Source: Pleurotus ostreatus/Saccharomyces cerevisiae fusant
Taxonomy: Eukaryota; Opisthokonta
Reading direction: 5' to 3'
NCBI GenBank assembly: GCA_024196135.1
Contig: JAMQCK010000130.1
Coordinates: forward strand, 1 to 55,548
DNA: 55,548 bases
The stretch's first letter is position 1, and the number at the start of each line of letters is the position of its first letter. This document shows positions 20,501-31,006 of this stretch, one piece after another. Both the position numbers and the translations under genes were made by a program. The notes beneath the pieces were generated by a model, which worked only from the letters and a program-made list of their open reading frames with translations, was not told the DNA's origin and made no database searches.

Positions 20501-21522
20501 GATGGGGAAGAGGTGAAAGAGGGATACGAGCTATAAGTACCGGGAGCAAATGGTCCACAGCCACTTTCCCACACACAGCCACGCTATGACCATCAACAAA
20601 GTTGCAGTCACAGTTCCCGACAGTCGAGAAATTCGCAGCGATACTTGGGAGGGTCAAACCGGTCGCTGAAATCGGACCTCAGACGAGCGCGGGAGGCAAG
20701 CATGTGCGGAACAGTCGGTGACAGCCGCTGTCGTGATGATGTCATTGATTGCGGTCTGATGAGGATGTGATGTTTCCTCTTCGGGCGAGCAAGGGCTGCC
20801 TTTCTGGGATGCCTCCGGCGCGCGTCTTTTCTCGGACTCCCATGTTGCTCTTATGCCCTCACCGCCGTTCCCGTGGCTTTGTCTCTGGCATCCGACCCTC
20901 AAAATACTGTATCTCTCTGCACTGGGATGTTGATTAGCATGCTACCTTTGTATTCGCTCATCGTCGCGCTCACAACACATGTCTATCACACCGTCCTCTT
21001 TTAGCGCACTGGCGCCGGCTCCCCGCTATCATTCTCTGCAATGATGTACAAGAGGGAGGATTGCCTTAGTACCTCTCTTGCGACGAGCACAGTCCGTCGA
21101 GCACTCCTTGACACAGACTGAGACTGTCCTTGCGCGCACTGTCGATCTCTGTCTGGACCGGGTCAGCGCCCCGTGCTGTCAAACAGAATTCCAGAATGAC
21201 GCGTCCTCGACGTCGTCTGTGTACAGGGCAGGGCACAGGGTTTGCGCACTTCTCCTGCATCTTGCTTTCTACTCCCACGTCGCGCTTCGTGGCTGGCCAT
21301 CGCCGCCAAGCGTCGCCCGCGCATCGGTCTCCTTCGACGCGCGCCCTTCACGAGTCTCGCGCCTTGCATATTTTCTCGAATTTGTCACCTGCTCGTCCCT
21401 CAATTCTCCGCACGGCTGCCAGTTCCTTCGTCAGTTCATCGTTCTTTTCACCAAACTGTCAAACGGGGCGAGTAAGTGCTCAAAAGTCCATATATGCGCC
21501 CGAAATTGACGATGTCGTAGCC
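20501..21522. other. Repeat tail and upstream region of the two-domain RNase III-like gene
   Basis: 20530-20770 shows scattered matches to 53050-53270, including 'gatgtcattgattgcgg / gatgtcagtgattgcgg'. From 20930 to 21522 no separate gene was recognised. An open frame runs in from upstream into the first exon at 21523, so an earlier start or upstream exon is possible. Confidence 0.4.
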
Positions 21523-23451
21523 ATGGCGCCGGAATCGGATACATCTGCAGACTCCCATCCCTCTTCGGAAGTCCACATCAGCGTCTCCGACAGGAAATGC
21601 ATGTACTACCCGTCTGCTGCCTGGGTCCTTGTCAGCATGACATCGCTGCTGTATACAATCGTCGACGTCTACCGTTACTTCGTAGGCGCGGTCGTCACCG
21701 CGCCCGGCCTGTTCCACGGTGAACGGCGGGCATTCGACATGATTGAGCTCAGAGGGGACAGCTACCTCTACGTGGTGGTGGCGTTACTCATTCTCGACGA
21801 GTTCGGTCCTCTCTGCCGCTTGTATCCAGACGTGTTTAAGGTACGTTGCTCGACTTTTGCGATGAAGGATAAGGGAATGCTGACGCTTCACACCAGTACG
21901 CTCTCCGAGCTCTGACCAACAACATCACTTTGAACGCTCTCGCGAAGATCCTCAGCCTGCATTACGGTCCGATTCAGTGCAAGGATGGTGCTGATCTCTT
22001 CGAGGCGGTCTTGGGACAGATCGATCGGGAGGCACAGGTGCGGGCGCGGGAACTTGTGAAGCAGATCTTTCGCCCGCTGGTAGCGCCGGCTGTCTTGGCC
22101 TGTGTCCAGTCGCTGAGGTGTGTGCTCCTCAAACAGCCTTCCATTGCGACCCATAAGCTCATTGCCGGATGTTAGGAACAAGTCGTTCCCTTCCGAGTCC
22201 ACTGTACCGTCACCCACTGTATCGTTCACCTTCTCTTTTCGATGCCTTCCTGCGGAGACCTCTGCGAAGAGCTATGCGCACCTCGTTCCCGCTTTGCTTG
22301 ACCCTTCCTCGGCATCGATGCAACACCCAGATGATCTTTCCGGTGCACCTTCCTCGTCGATGGAAACTTCGCAAGCGTTTGGTCATGGCCACGGTCAGGC
22401 GCGTAGCTTGAAGAGGCGCCGTGAGGAAGAGGAGCTCCAGGCGGACGAGACGGAGGTCTCACACATCTTGCTATGGAAGGGTACCAGTACGGAAGCGTCG
22501 ACAAGCGCGGAGAACACGGTCGGCGAACCATCCGCACCTCGTGAGCCCCCCTTCAAGAGGCAGCGCTTCGGCGATTACCCGGTTCGACGCGGAGAGTCCG
22601 TATCCTCGAAGAGATCCCGGAAGGAACGCAAGGAACGCAAGGAGAGGCGGAAAGAGGGTCGCGCTAAGCGAAACAAGCAAATCGCTAAGCCAGGTACGTC
22701 TAACCGACCGCATCATGGGCTATCATACTCACGCATATTCCTTCAGCGACGGCAGCCTCGATCGTTGAGCGCGTCTGTGAGGTCCTCGAATCACTGTCCT
22801 CTGATCGCTTGGCATTCGACTATGTCTTCTTTGGGCCCGGCATCTACGGGAATACCATCGACACAGCCGTGGGTCAAGAACTTGTTCGCTACTTCCTCGT
22901 GGCTGCATTGACGGATGTCTGGGCCGACGACGGCATGAGCTCCCACGCCGCCGCTGTAAGTAGCAATTCCACCGAGGACGGATTGATCCTTGATATGTAT
23001 GCTTACACCCAAACAGAAAGCCATCGATGCCATGGTCTCGAAAGAAGCTGTCGGCCGCATCGCTCGCGCTCTCGGGATGGTCGAGCATGTCAACTTCTTC
23101 CAGGCCGTAGCCCGCGCGTCTCGGGAGATCTCCTTTGAGGACCTTCGGCACGCTGTCCTGAATATCTACCGGGATGTCGCCCCTGTTGCGATCGAGTGCG
23201 TCAGGCCGCTCTATGTCTGGTTCAAACCCGACTCGCTAGGTAAGTTGCGCTTCTTTTGAACAAGTACTTGTTCTTATCTCGTCGCGGTAGAGCCTATGCG
23301 AGAGCACCTTCGCGACGTGTTGCTCATCCGCAATGCGGGCTACACCTATCGATCCAACCTCACGCCCATGGACGCCGTTTTATCGACGAACGTGGCCGTC
23401 ATTGAGCAGATGTTCCATGAGAGTGTTGTTGGTGGTCCAAGTGTCCTCTAG
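21523..23451 (+). CDS. Two-domain RNase III-like protein, 549 aa
   Basis: Exons 21523-21840, 21897-22117, 22176-22693, 22747-22955, 23017-23239 and 23291-23451 (1650 bases); every junction is canonical and in frame. Domain 1 (about 35-180) has FDMIELRGDSYLYVVV, LTNNITLNALAKILSL and GADLFEAVLGQI. E75, D79, D139 and E142 fill the four RNase III acid positions. The linker (about 180-350) is charged and basic (SLKRRREEEELQADE, SKRSRKERKERKERRK), with likely nuclear-localisation motifs. Domain 2 (about 360-480; VGQELVRYFLVAALTDVW, MVSKEAVGRIARALGM, SFEDLRHAVLNIYRD) has lost most acids. The C-terminus (HLRDVLLIRNAGYTYRSNLT) aligns with the paralogue at 9918, and both last exons are 161 bases. Inferred: a nuclear double-stranded-RNA-related protein, possibly still catalytic through domain 1 if it dimerises. 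No helicase, PAZ or dsRBD is present. Confidence 0.82.
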
Positions 23452-24160
23452 TTGTACGTCTTCGATTTCGCCTCCGTCCGCCTCGTTTATCTGGAATTCT
23501 CGCACATCCTACTTATCATGACCCTGCTATCTCGATCCCATACCAGCGTGCATCGTACATACGTAGCTATATCTCTTTTCTCTCCGCGGCCTTTTTATTG
23601 TGGACTGGCACCAATGAAGGAACATAACCACACGTCTTCATCGTGCGCTCGGGATGGCGACCAGCATCGTCCTCCTCAGGCGGCGCAGGTTGTTTGGTAG
23701 CCTGAAGATCAACATTTCACTCCAGGTCTAGCTTCAGCGAGCGTTCTTGCGATGGCGAAGTCAGCGCGAGGGTGAAATGATACAGCCGAAACAGTGGATT
23801 TTCAAGGGTATCACAGGGAGGGTAACGCTAGGGTATCGTAACAAAGGGAGCCAGTATCGTTACAAATCTTGGGAATCTCGCAGGCCATCGAAGAATTATA
23901 CGAGAAGGGAACGCCGAGCGAGCGAGACGACCAACGTATGGTGGTACGTCTAGAAGAGCCATCCCGAGAATGCGGAAAGTGAAAGCCATGCGCCGTTACT
24001 CTGCAGCGTCGCGTCCTGAGGACATCGTCAGATATGCGCTCAGGACCAGCACGAATGGGCGGACGTACAGACTGGACCTCGTTGGCAGAGTCACGAACAG
24101 AGGACAGGACGGAGGAGAACGGGTTAGATGTTTGCGTTCGCTGCTCCACCTTTGAGTCGG
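23452..24160. other. Convergent intergenic spacer, no gene seen
   Basis: About 700 bases between the 3' ends of the two-domain RNase III-like gene (plus) and the single-domain gene (minus). Purine-rich patches occur at about 23750-23930. Open frames here lack motifs. Confidence 0.4.
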
Positions 24161-24963
24161 CTAGGACGGGAAGTCAGTCGCAGGCGAAACATTAGGAGGT
24201 AGATCGTGCTCACAGAGGACCTGAGCTAAGGAAGTTAACGACGGGCCGAACGTATAGGCGGGCGCATGCGCGGCGTTCTCCTTCTCGACAGTCGACGGAA
24301 TTGGCGCGGCCTCCATGTGTTCCGTGAGGACGCAGCTGTCGGAAGTCATCAGCTCGAGTCAGATGAGGAACGCTTTTGCGTGGGACACGCACCGTCCGGC
24401 CGCTAAGTAGGCTGTCGCATCGATGATCGGTACGATGTTGGTGGTGACCCAGGAGTCAAGAGCAGCGGTCGAGTCGAGGTCGTGATCCATGGCAGCAACC
24501 ATGGCGAGGAGGGACTCGGCGTTGTTCTCTTGTGCGCCAGGGTGTGGCTCGTGCAACCGAGCTTCCAGGTTCAGGACTTCGACCAAGGTGAGCGCTTGAG
24601 CCATCGCCTACGTGGTGAGTAAGCTCAGGAGTTTAATGCTGCGCTCGCCGAGAACACAATTACCTGCTTGACTTCGATGGGAAGACGATAGGCATCCCGC
24701 GAGACTCTGAAGCCGACCATGATGGCGTCCTGCAGAACGTCCTTGCCATGATTGATAGCCGCCTGACTCTGGCCGTCTGCGCCAAGGATACGCTTGACAA
24801 CCTCCGTGCGCTGTTGGGGATCATCGACGAGCTTGAGAGGTGAGAGCCGTGGAGGGATAGTGCCTTCGCACAAGGCGAGCATGTAGTAGTAGGGATGCGC
24901 GCCTTTGAGCGTCGCGTCAATTACTGCCGCGACGAGGGGTGTAGATGGGGTCGAGGAGCTCAT
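24161..24963 (-). CDS. Single-domain RNase III-like protein (non-catalytic), 229 aa
   Basis: Exons 24963-24664, 24607-24393 and 24335-24161 (690 bases), with introns of 56 and 57 bases and phases 0 and 2. Exon 2 is 215 bases, equal to its paralogue at 8929-9143 and to exon 3 of the gene at 9918-12214. The sequence runs MSSSTPSTPLVAAVIDATLK, then LSPLKLVDDPQQRTEVVKRI, NHGKDVLQDAIMVGFR (GD helix, written GKD), LTLVEVLNLEARLHEP, and AESLLAMVAAMDHDLDSTAA. The last closely follows the ADxxEAxxGAxYLDxGxxxA pattern of RNase III, but only E in place of the first D survives. About 45 hydrophilic residues follow the core. No signal or membrane segment. It may act as an inactive partner in an RNase III-type dimer; this is inference. 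Confidence 0.72.
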
Positions 24964-26184
24964 GGGGAAGACTGGAGGATCGTCAGAGCGAGAGTGCGCT
25001 TCAATGAGGTCGGCTCACCGGGCGGATGGTGTCTGGGTAGCGCGAGGATGGGGCAAGAGAGATGAGGTAGGAGTCAGAAGCGATCCGCCATGCTCAATCC
25101 ATTGACATAGGCCAAAATTAGTGCCGCTTGAGGAGGCAAACTGGTTAACGGATCTAAACGCGGGTATTTCTCATTGGGGCGGCTTGACATGCGAGCCGTA
25201 TACAAGCGAAGAGGTCTTCCAAAAGTCCTATCATCCGTAAGCCCTTTATTTTTGACCTTCAGGTGCCCAACGCGCGTCGCCGGGGAATGTTGGATTTCGG
25301 GACGACGATGGTCGGGAACAAAAGTTGACCAACCCCGTGACCGCGGAATGATCCGAAATCGCTGCAGGCTCGCGGCAGCTTGCGGCTGGTCGACGCACCT
25401 TCGAGTGACATATACGCCAAAGCTGGGTTGAGGGCCGCATACTGTGCGCTACATTGGCACGCCAGAGCTCAGAAGACCATGAAGAGAGCGTTCCGGCACG
25501 AACTTGAAGCTTGAGGCCTCCCCGCACCACGACTTCAGTGTTCGGTGAATGTGTCTTGATTTGCGAAGGTTATTAGAATGCTACAGGATACAAGGAAGTC
25601 CGCAAGCCGATACGAAGTAAGCACTGCAGGAGGTGAGGGCACGATGTAGGGGACAAAGAAGCAAGGTGTGCAGTCGAGAAGGTGGTGTGCAGACGAAATG
25701 GTCAAGGGCAACGCGAACGGTAAGTAACTACGAACGACCACGGTACGAATCGCACGCGAAATCCGAATACAACAAGCGATATCGAAAAGAATCTCCGCCT
25801 TCCCAAAGACCGTGGCGTGTAGTGGAGGAATTAATCAAGAGCTAGGTAGAGACAACCGGGTGAGATGCACAGGCCTGAAAGGAAATAGTGAATGAACACC
25901 CCCGAGGGAAACAATGAACAGAAGGAGAACTGCGTGCGAGTGGGACGGAGAATGCGAGGTATAGACATGGGGAGGTATAGTGGATTATAATGAGAGGGTA
26001 TGTTACTTGGGAAAGAATGGATGGTCCGCTGGACAACGAGTGAATGGTCCGATGGACAAATATATTGGAGCAGGATACAATAGATAGAGGTGAGTTGGTG
26101 AGGGGGAGATCGCGGTCGCAGTGTTCGCGGATGGGGCCGGCGGTGAGCGAGCCAAAGGGGTGGCTGGCAGGATGGATCGTCATC
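24964..26184. other. Intergenic region, no gene seen
   Basis: About 1.2 kb between the RNase III-like gene start and the RhoGAP gene stop. Minus frames at 25530-25740 and 25842-26342 are open but low in information. The sequence marks the change from the accessory region to the gene-dense half. Confidence 0.4.
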
Positions 26185-29100
26185 TCAATGCGGATTGCGG
26201 CGAGTGCGCGATTTGGATGACCGAGGTGGTGCGGTGGCTGGCACGGCGCCGAGCCCATGCTGAGGGGCGTAGTCGGGGTCGATGTCGTTACACTTGAGGT
26301 GTAGCAGTAGGTTGTGAACGAAGATCTGCTCGAACCTGTCACGTATTAGCTCGAGACGAACCTGCGTATCGTTGGAGAAACTTACTGTGCATTCGTGAAC
26401 ACAACCGTCATACTTTCCGAATTGCACCTCAGCAAATTCGGCGCCATCACCAACGCCAGGTTCGCGCTCGTCATCTTCGTGATCGCCTGCGTCCTCTCGT
26501 CCAAGAACAGCTGCAAGAAGCTGATCACGAACAGTACAACACGCCGGTTGATCGTCGGCAGCCGCTCGACGATGCGCACGCACGCCTCCGGGTCGTTCGC
26601 GCTCGTGATGCACTCGTTGTACATCTCCTCCGGTACGAGCGGGTCGCACAGCTCGCGCAGCCAGAGCTTCATGAGTGACGCGAGCACGTGCGGGTCGTCG
26701 ATGCCGTCGAGGGTGTAGAACCCGCGGTCGATACGCAGTTTGAGCTCGGACACGATGTCGCCGTCGCCGGGGACGCGGAAGATGCCCTCGTGCTTGGTGC
26801 CGCCGAGGGCCAGGATGCCATCGGCGAGGAAGGGGAGGATAATAGGAACCTTGGCCTGCGGGTAGTTGCGCTCTTGCAAGCGGTAGATGGCATCTAGGGA
26901 CTCGCCGAAGGTGGAGGGGTTGAACGCGGCGTCCTATGCCCGGGTCAGAAGCAGAGCGGCCGAAGATGCTGATGCGACTTACAGATGCAGTCTCGATCTC
27001 CGTGACGGTGGGTGCTTTGCCGCGAGGGCCCTTCTTGGAGATGACAGCGAGCCTTCGCAAGCAGTACTTGGCCATCACATCTATACGACCTTCCTGCTTT
27101 GCCGTGTGCTGCTGGATGAAGGAGCGTAGATAGGACTCGAAGTTCTTGGATGGGGGAAAGGTGATGAGAAGAACGCAGATGAGTTGCCAACCGCGAAAGG
27201 CGCTTTCTCTGCATCGCACATTAGTGGCAGCTCTGGAGAAAGGGGCGTGCACGCACGGATTGGGGTTCCCCGTCAATTGCTTGATGACCTGACAGTAGAT
27301 TTCATCCCGAAGCTCGGGATGAGATACCCCCTCGCCCAGTAACCACCGTTCCTCTTCCAACACGCTCGACGTCTGCGTAGACCCTAGTGATGTTGACGAT
27401 GCGTTCTTCTGCTGCGAGAACCCTTCCGTACGCCCGCCGATATGCCGATCCTTTTCGCGATCGCCCATGATGTACTGCACGACCTTGAACGTCCGTACGG
27501 CCTGCTTGTGAAGACTCCGATCCAGTGTCTGTAGCGGTGAAGTCAAAGGTTGCTGTTCCTTCGTTAGCATCGCGCTACAGCTAAGCGTACCGTCACGCAC
27601 CTTCTGCCACGCCATCAACTGCGTTACGGGAATGGTGCGCCTGAAGAGGAACCCGCGCCGATGCGTCGAGAAGTACTTCTTCGCGTAGTCCGACTGCGAG
27701 AACTGCTGTATGTCCATCGCCAGATCGTGGGGGAGCACCGGGATCGCGCTCGTGCGCAGCGACGCGTTTGTCGAGGGCGCGACGGACGGAGCGACGACGG
27801 AGGACTGGACAGGGATGGGCTGCTGCTGTGTCCGCTTCTTGACGGGGCTCATGTCCAAGGTCGCCGCTAGAGATGACGGCCGTCAGCCGGAGATCACGAG
27901 CAGAGATGATAGCGTACCGTCGTTCATGATTGGCCCGCTGATGGCTTTCCCATTAACCTTTGGCGCCGGTGTTGAGGGGCGATCGGGAGTGCGAGGGATG
28001 GGCGTCGCGGTGCTGCGTGGCGGGGTGGAATGGCTAGAGGAGAGGGAGGGGGTGCTCGGGCGTTGGCTACTTCCGTGGCTGCTCGATGACTTGACGGACA
28101 ATGGCGTCTTGTAGGAGCTTCCGTGCCCACTGTCCGAGTGCGAGCCCTGCAGCTTCTCAACGGCGGCGTTGAGGCTTTGCGGCGTCATGGGCTTCATATA
28201 CGAGACGTGCTTTCGGGAGGGGGATGGGCTGTCCGAAATGTTCCCATCGTTGCCAGTGTGCGGTCGGCCAGGGCTGCCCTTCTTGCGCAGAGAAGATTCC
28301 CCATGTGGTAAGGAAGACATGGATTTGCGGGAGGCGGACGACGGCGGACGCGACTTCTCAGAGGACGCTGGCGACGCCGGGATGGGTGGCAAGTGGGATC
28401 CCCCCATGCGGCTGTGATGGTGATGTCCGTGGTGAGCAAGGAGACGCGTCTCGTTGGAGAATGCTCGCCTTTGGATGTGGGCGGATGCGGGGCTTAGCGA
28501 GCTGGACTTGTTGCCGAGCACGGTGCGGGTGGACTGCGACTTGCGCACAGATCGGTCGAAATGGGTGTCGAGGTCCTTGTTGTAGGATTTTGTACGCCGG
28601 TAGCCCGCTTTCCCCGCGTCCTTCGCAGATGTGATGGGAGGTCCATTGTATGCCATCATCGACATGCGACTGCCGGCCGTCTTGGACAGCCTGCGACCTA
28701 GGGCGGTGTTCTGCGCGCTGCCTTAGTGCGCGGCGCGTGAATGGAGGACTGCGCACGCACCTGGATGATTCCCAGTGGAATGACGAACGCGTTTGGGCGC
28801 TCCCACACCGTTTCGCCCGTCTTGGTCTGGTAGTAATAGGGTATCCCTCCCCGCGTATCGTCGGTGAGCTCCCACCATTCACCCTCCGAGCTCGGGGGAA
28901 GGCTAGAAGAAGGTCGGTGCACGATCATCGACGCGAACAGACGTATCACGCACACAAAGTTCCCGACCGGCGCATCCCAACTCACTTCCCCGGTGGCTGG
29001 ACAGGCAAAAAATGGTGTATCCGTCTGGATCGGATGTGAGCGGTGCGGTGCAGGGGGAGGATATATAGCACACACCTGCGGGTCTATGAGCGTCACCCAA

Positions 29101-29330
29101 AAGTTCGCCCCCCATTCGCCGTCTCGATTCTCTGCGGCCTTCTTAGCGCGCGAATTCGGGCTGAGCGTCAACGGTGTGCCGACCCTCGGCACTGGGGCAT
29201 CCTTCGTGTCTAGCGCGGGCAGACCTCTTTGTGGGGTCGTAGGCTGGGCGTCGGGCTGGTCTGTGGTCTCCGGAGTAGCGATTTCGGGGGCAGGAGCGGG
29301 TGCGGAGTTGGTGGTTGCGGGTGTCGCCAT
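26185..29330 (-). CDS. WW-WW-MyTH4-RhoGAP protein
   Basis: A Rho-family GTPase-activating protein with the domain order of animal ARHGAP39/Vilse. From the start at 29330 (MATPATTNSAPAPAPEIATP), WW1 is WGANFWVTLIDPQ spliced to TDTPFFACPATGEVSWDAP. WW2 is WWELTDDTRGGIPYYYQTK to ETVWERP. A roughly 300-residue Ser/Pro-rich disordered stretch follows (28698-27883), including a HHGHHHH run. A splice near 27895 leads to the MyTH4 domain (YIMGDREKDR, HPELRDEIYCQVIKQLTGNP, RGWQLICVLLITFPPSKNFE, LRSFIQQHT). The RhoGAP domain ends the protein (IPIILPFLADGILALGGTKH-type start, EGIFRVPGDGDIV with the arginine finger, LASLMKLWLRELCDPLVPEE, TSANLALVMAPNLL). At least seven introns. About 950 residues. It likely acts at the cell cortex on Cdc42 or Rho GTPases to shape growth, with WW domains binding Pro-rich partners. 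Confidence 0.9.
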
Positions 29331-29856
29331 GTCTTTCGAGAAGGAGAAAGGGTATAATGGGGGCTCCGGAGAAGAAGAAAAGAGGTCTGCCTAGCGAAGA
29401 AGAAGAGAAGAACGAGCCCTTTCTTAGTCCCAACCGTCGGCGGGAAAGAGAAAGTTCGATTTCGGATTCGGGTATCTGATGCCCAAGGTCGGCGGTTCAA
29501 TTCAAGGACAATATCGCATATAGCTTCTTGGTCTTCGTGAGTTCAACTAATGGGCTTTGAGAGGACGTAGATGGAGTGTATGTACCCGAGCGTTCCAGGA
29601 GAACTGTGAGCACCGCGAATTCGAGGGCGAATGAATGTCGGCATTTGCCGATACATACGCAAAGACTTGAGCAAAGGGCTGCCCCGACATCACTAGGTGA
29701 ATCTTGCACCTTTACCCTGTACTTACACTTCTGGTCTGTACGCAGTACAAAGACGAGAGCGGTAAGGTAAACGGTCGGATCGACAGAATCACGCCCATCC
29801 TGATGCAGTGCGGCAACGCGGCGCCCGCCATCCAACTTCAGCGTGAAAGCCACACA
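29331..29856. other. Spacer, no gene seen
   Basis: About 525 bases between the RhoGAP start and the stop of the dehydrogenase-like gene (tandem, both minus). The likely RhoGAP promoter region; 29340-29480 is purine-rich on plus. No coding signal beyond short frames. Confidence 0.4.
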
Positions 29857-31006
29857 TCACTCGTCCTTCATTAGCTCCTTGGCCTTCGTTACAAATTCAT
29901 TTAGTGCCTCCACATCGCCGCCCTGGCTGTCCGACTCGAGCGAACGCTGCACCCTCTCGTAGAGCTTCCCGATTCCTCGATGTATGTCGCCTTCGCCCTC
30001 GCCAACGAAGTCGCTGATCTCATACATCTCATCCACCCAGCGGTAGGCTTTGGGAATCATGCCCGGTACGGAAGATGTGATGCGCGAGAGCAACGCAGGA
30101 GCCGAATCGTTGAGTTCGTGCAGGAGCGCGTCCGCAGTGGCGGGCGAAGACCGGTGAGCAGCTGCACAAAACCATCAGCTTCTTCGCACCGGGCACAAAT
30201 GAAGGGCGTACCCAGGACCATTGCAATCAATATTCCAGTCACACCCTTCGTCATACCCTACTCAAGATGTCAGTCCCCTCTCAACAGACCACCTGTCCAG
30301 TACTCACCGCATACGACATCTTCAACGCACTCGCCGCACCCACATCCGCTCCCTCCCCCGTCAAGGGCACGATCTTCATCCCATACTCATTCAACTTAAC
30401 AAACCCCTGCAATGTGTCCAGATCGCCTGGTGCGGCCGATGCATAGATCGTCGGTGTGTATCCACTATCCTTAGGCGGTCCCCCAATGATCCCCGCGTCC
30501 AGAAACCGCACGTTGGTGCCAGCGAACACATCTCGGATTTTCTGTACGGTCGTCGGGTTCACGGCATTGCAGTCGACGAAGACGACTTTGCTTTCATCGC
30601 CAGCAACATTATTTTGGTTGGTGTTAGCGAGGTTCTTGTCTAGCGTCGCCCGAAAGTGCTGCGCGAACGACAGCGCGTCGCGAGGTGGAAGAATACTGAG
30701 AACCCAGGCGCACTTCTTGGAGAATTCGTTCAGAGGTAGGTCCTGCATCCCAGCATCCTTTGCGCGCTGGTGGGACGCGGGCGAGCGGCCGTTGAGATCG
30801 GTGAAGACGGTGCAGCCGGATCTGACGAGCCGCCGCCCGATGGCGGCGCCCATAGCACCTGTAGGTGATGTGAGCGCATCGCGAAGGGGAGCATGTAGCG
30901 GCAGAGTGGGGGAAGAAACGAATGCAGTGTGATGTTGTAATGGATGAGCAGTGGGTGCAGGAGAAGAGGCACGCGTACCCGCAGCGACGATGCCGATAGA
31001 GGCCAT
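29857..31006 (-). CDS. 6-phosphogluconate dehydrogenase-like NAD(P)-binding protein
   Basis: Exon 1 (31006 to about 30977) encodes MASIGIVAAG. A phase-1 intron (GTACGC to CACCTACAG) joins AMGAAIGRRLVRSGCTVFTD, giving a Rossmann loop close to GxGxMG. Then come VLSILPPRDALSFAQHF, VVFVDCNAVNPTTVQKIRDV and the substrate-loop segment DAGIIGGPP, typical of the 3-hydroxyisobutyrate/6-phosphogluconate dehydrogenase fold. The C-terminal half (ALKMSYAGMTKGVTGILIAM, LLHELNDSAPALLSRITSS, RWVDEMYEISDFVGE) fits the DUF1932 domain found in this subfamily. That includes the KMxYAGxxKG helix holding the catalytic-type lysine. About 300 residues, soluble, cytosolic. The substrate cannot be told from sequence. 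Confidence 0.85.

Noticed and set aside
9918..23451. Calling the two-domain proteins Dicer or Drosha
   Set aside because: No helicase, PAZ, platform or dsRBD is visible and the second domain lacks most catalytic acids.
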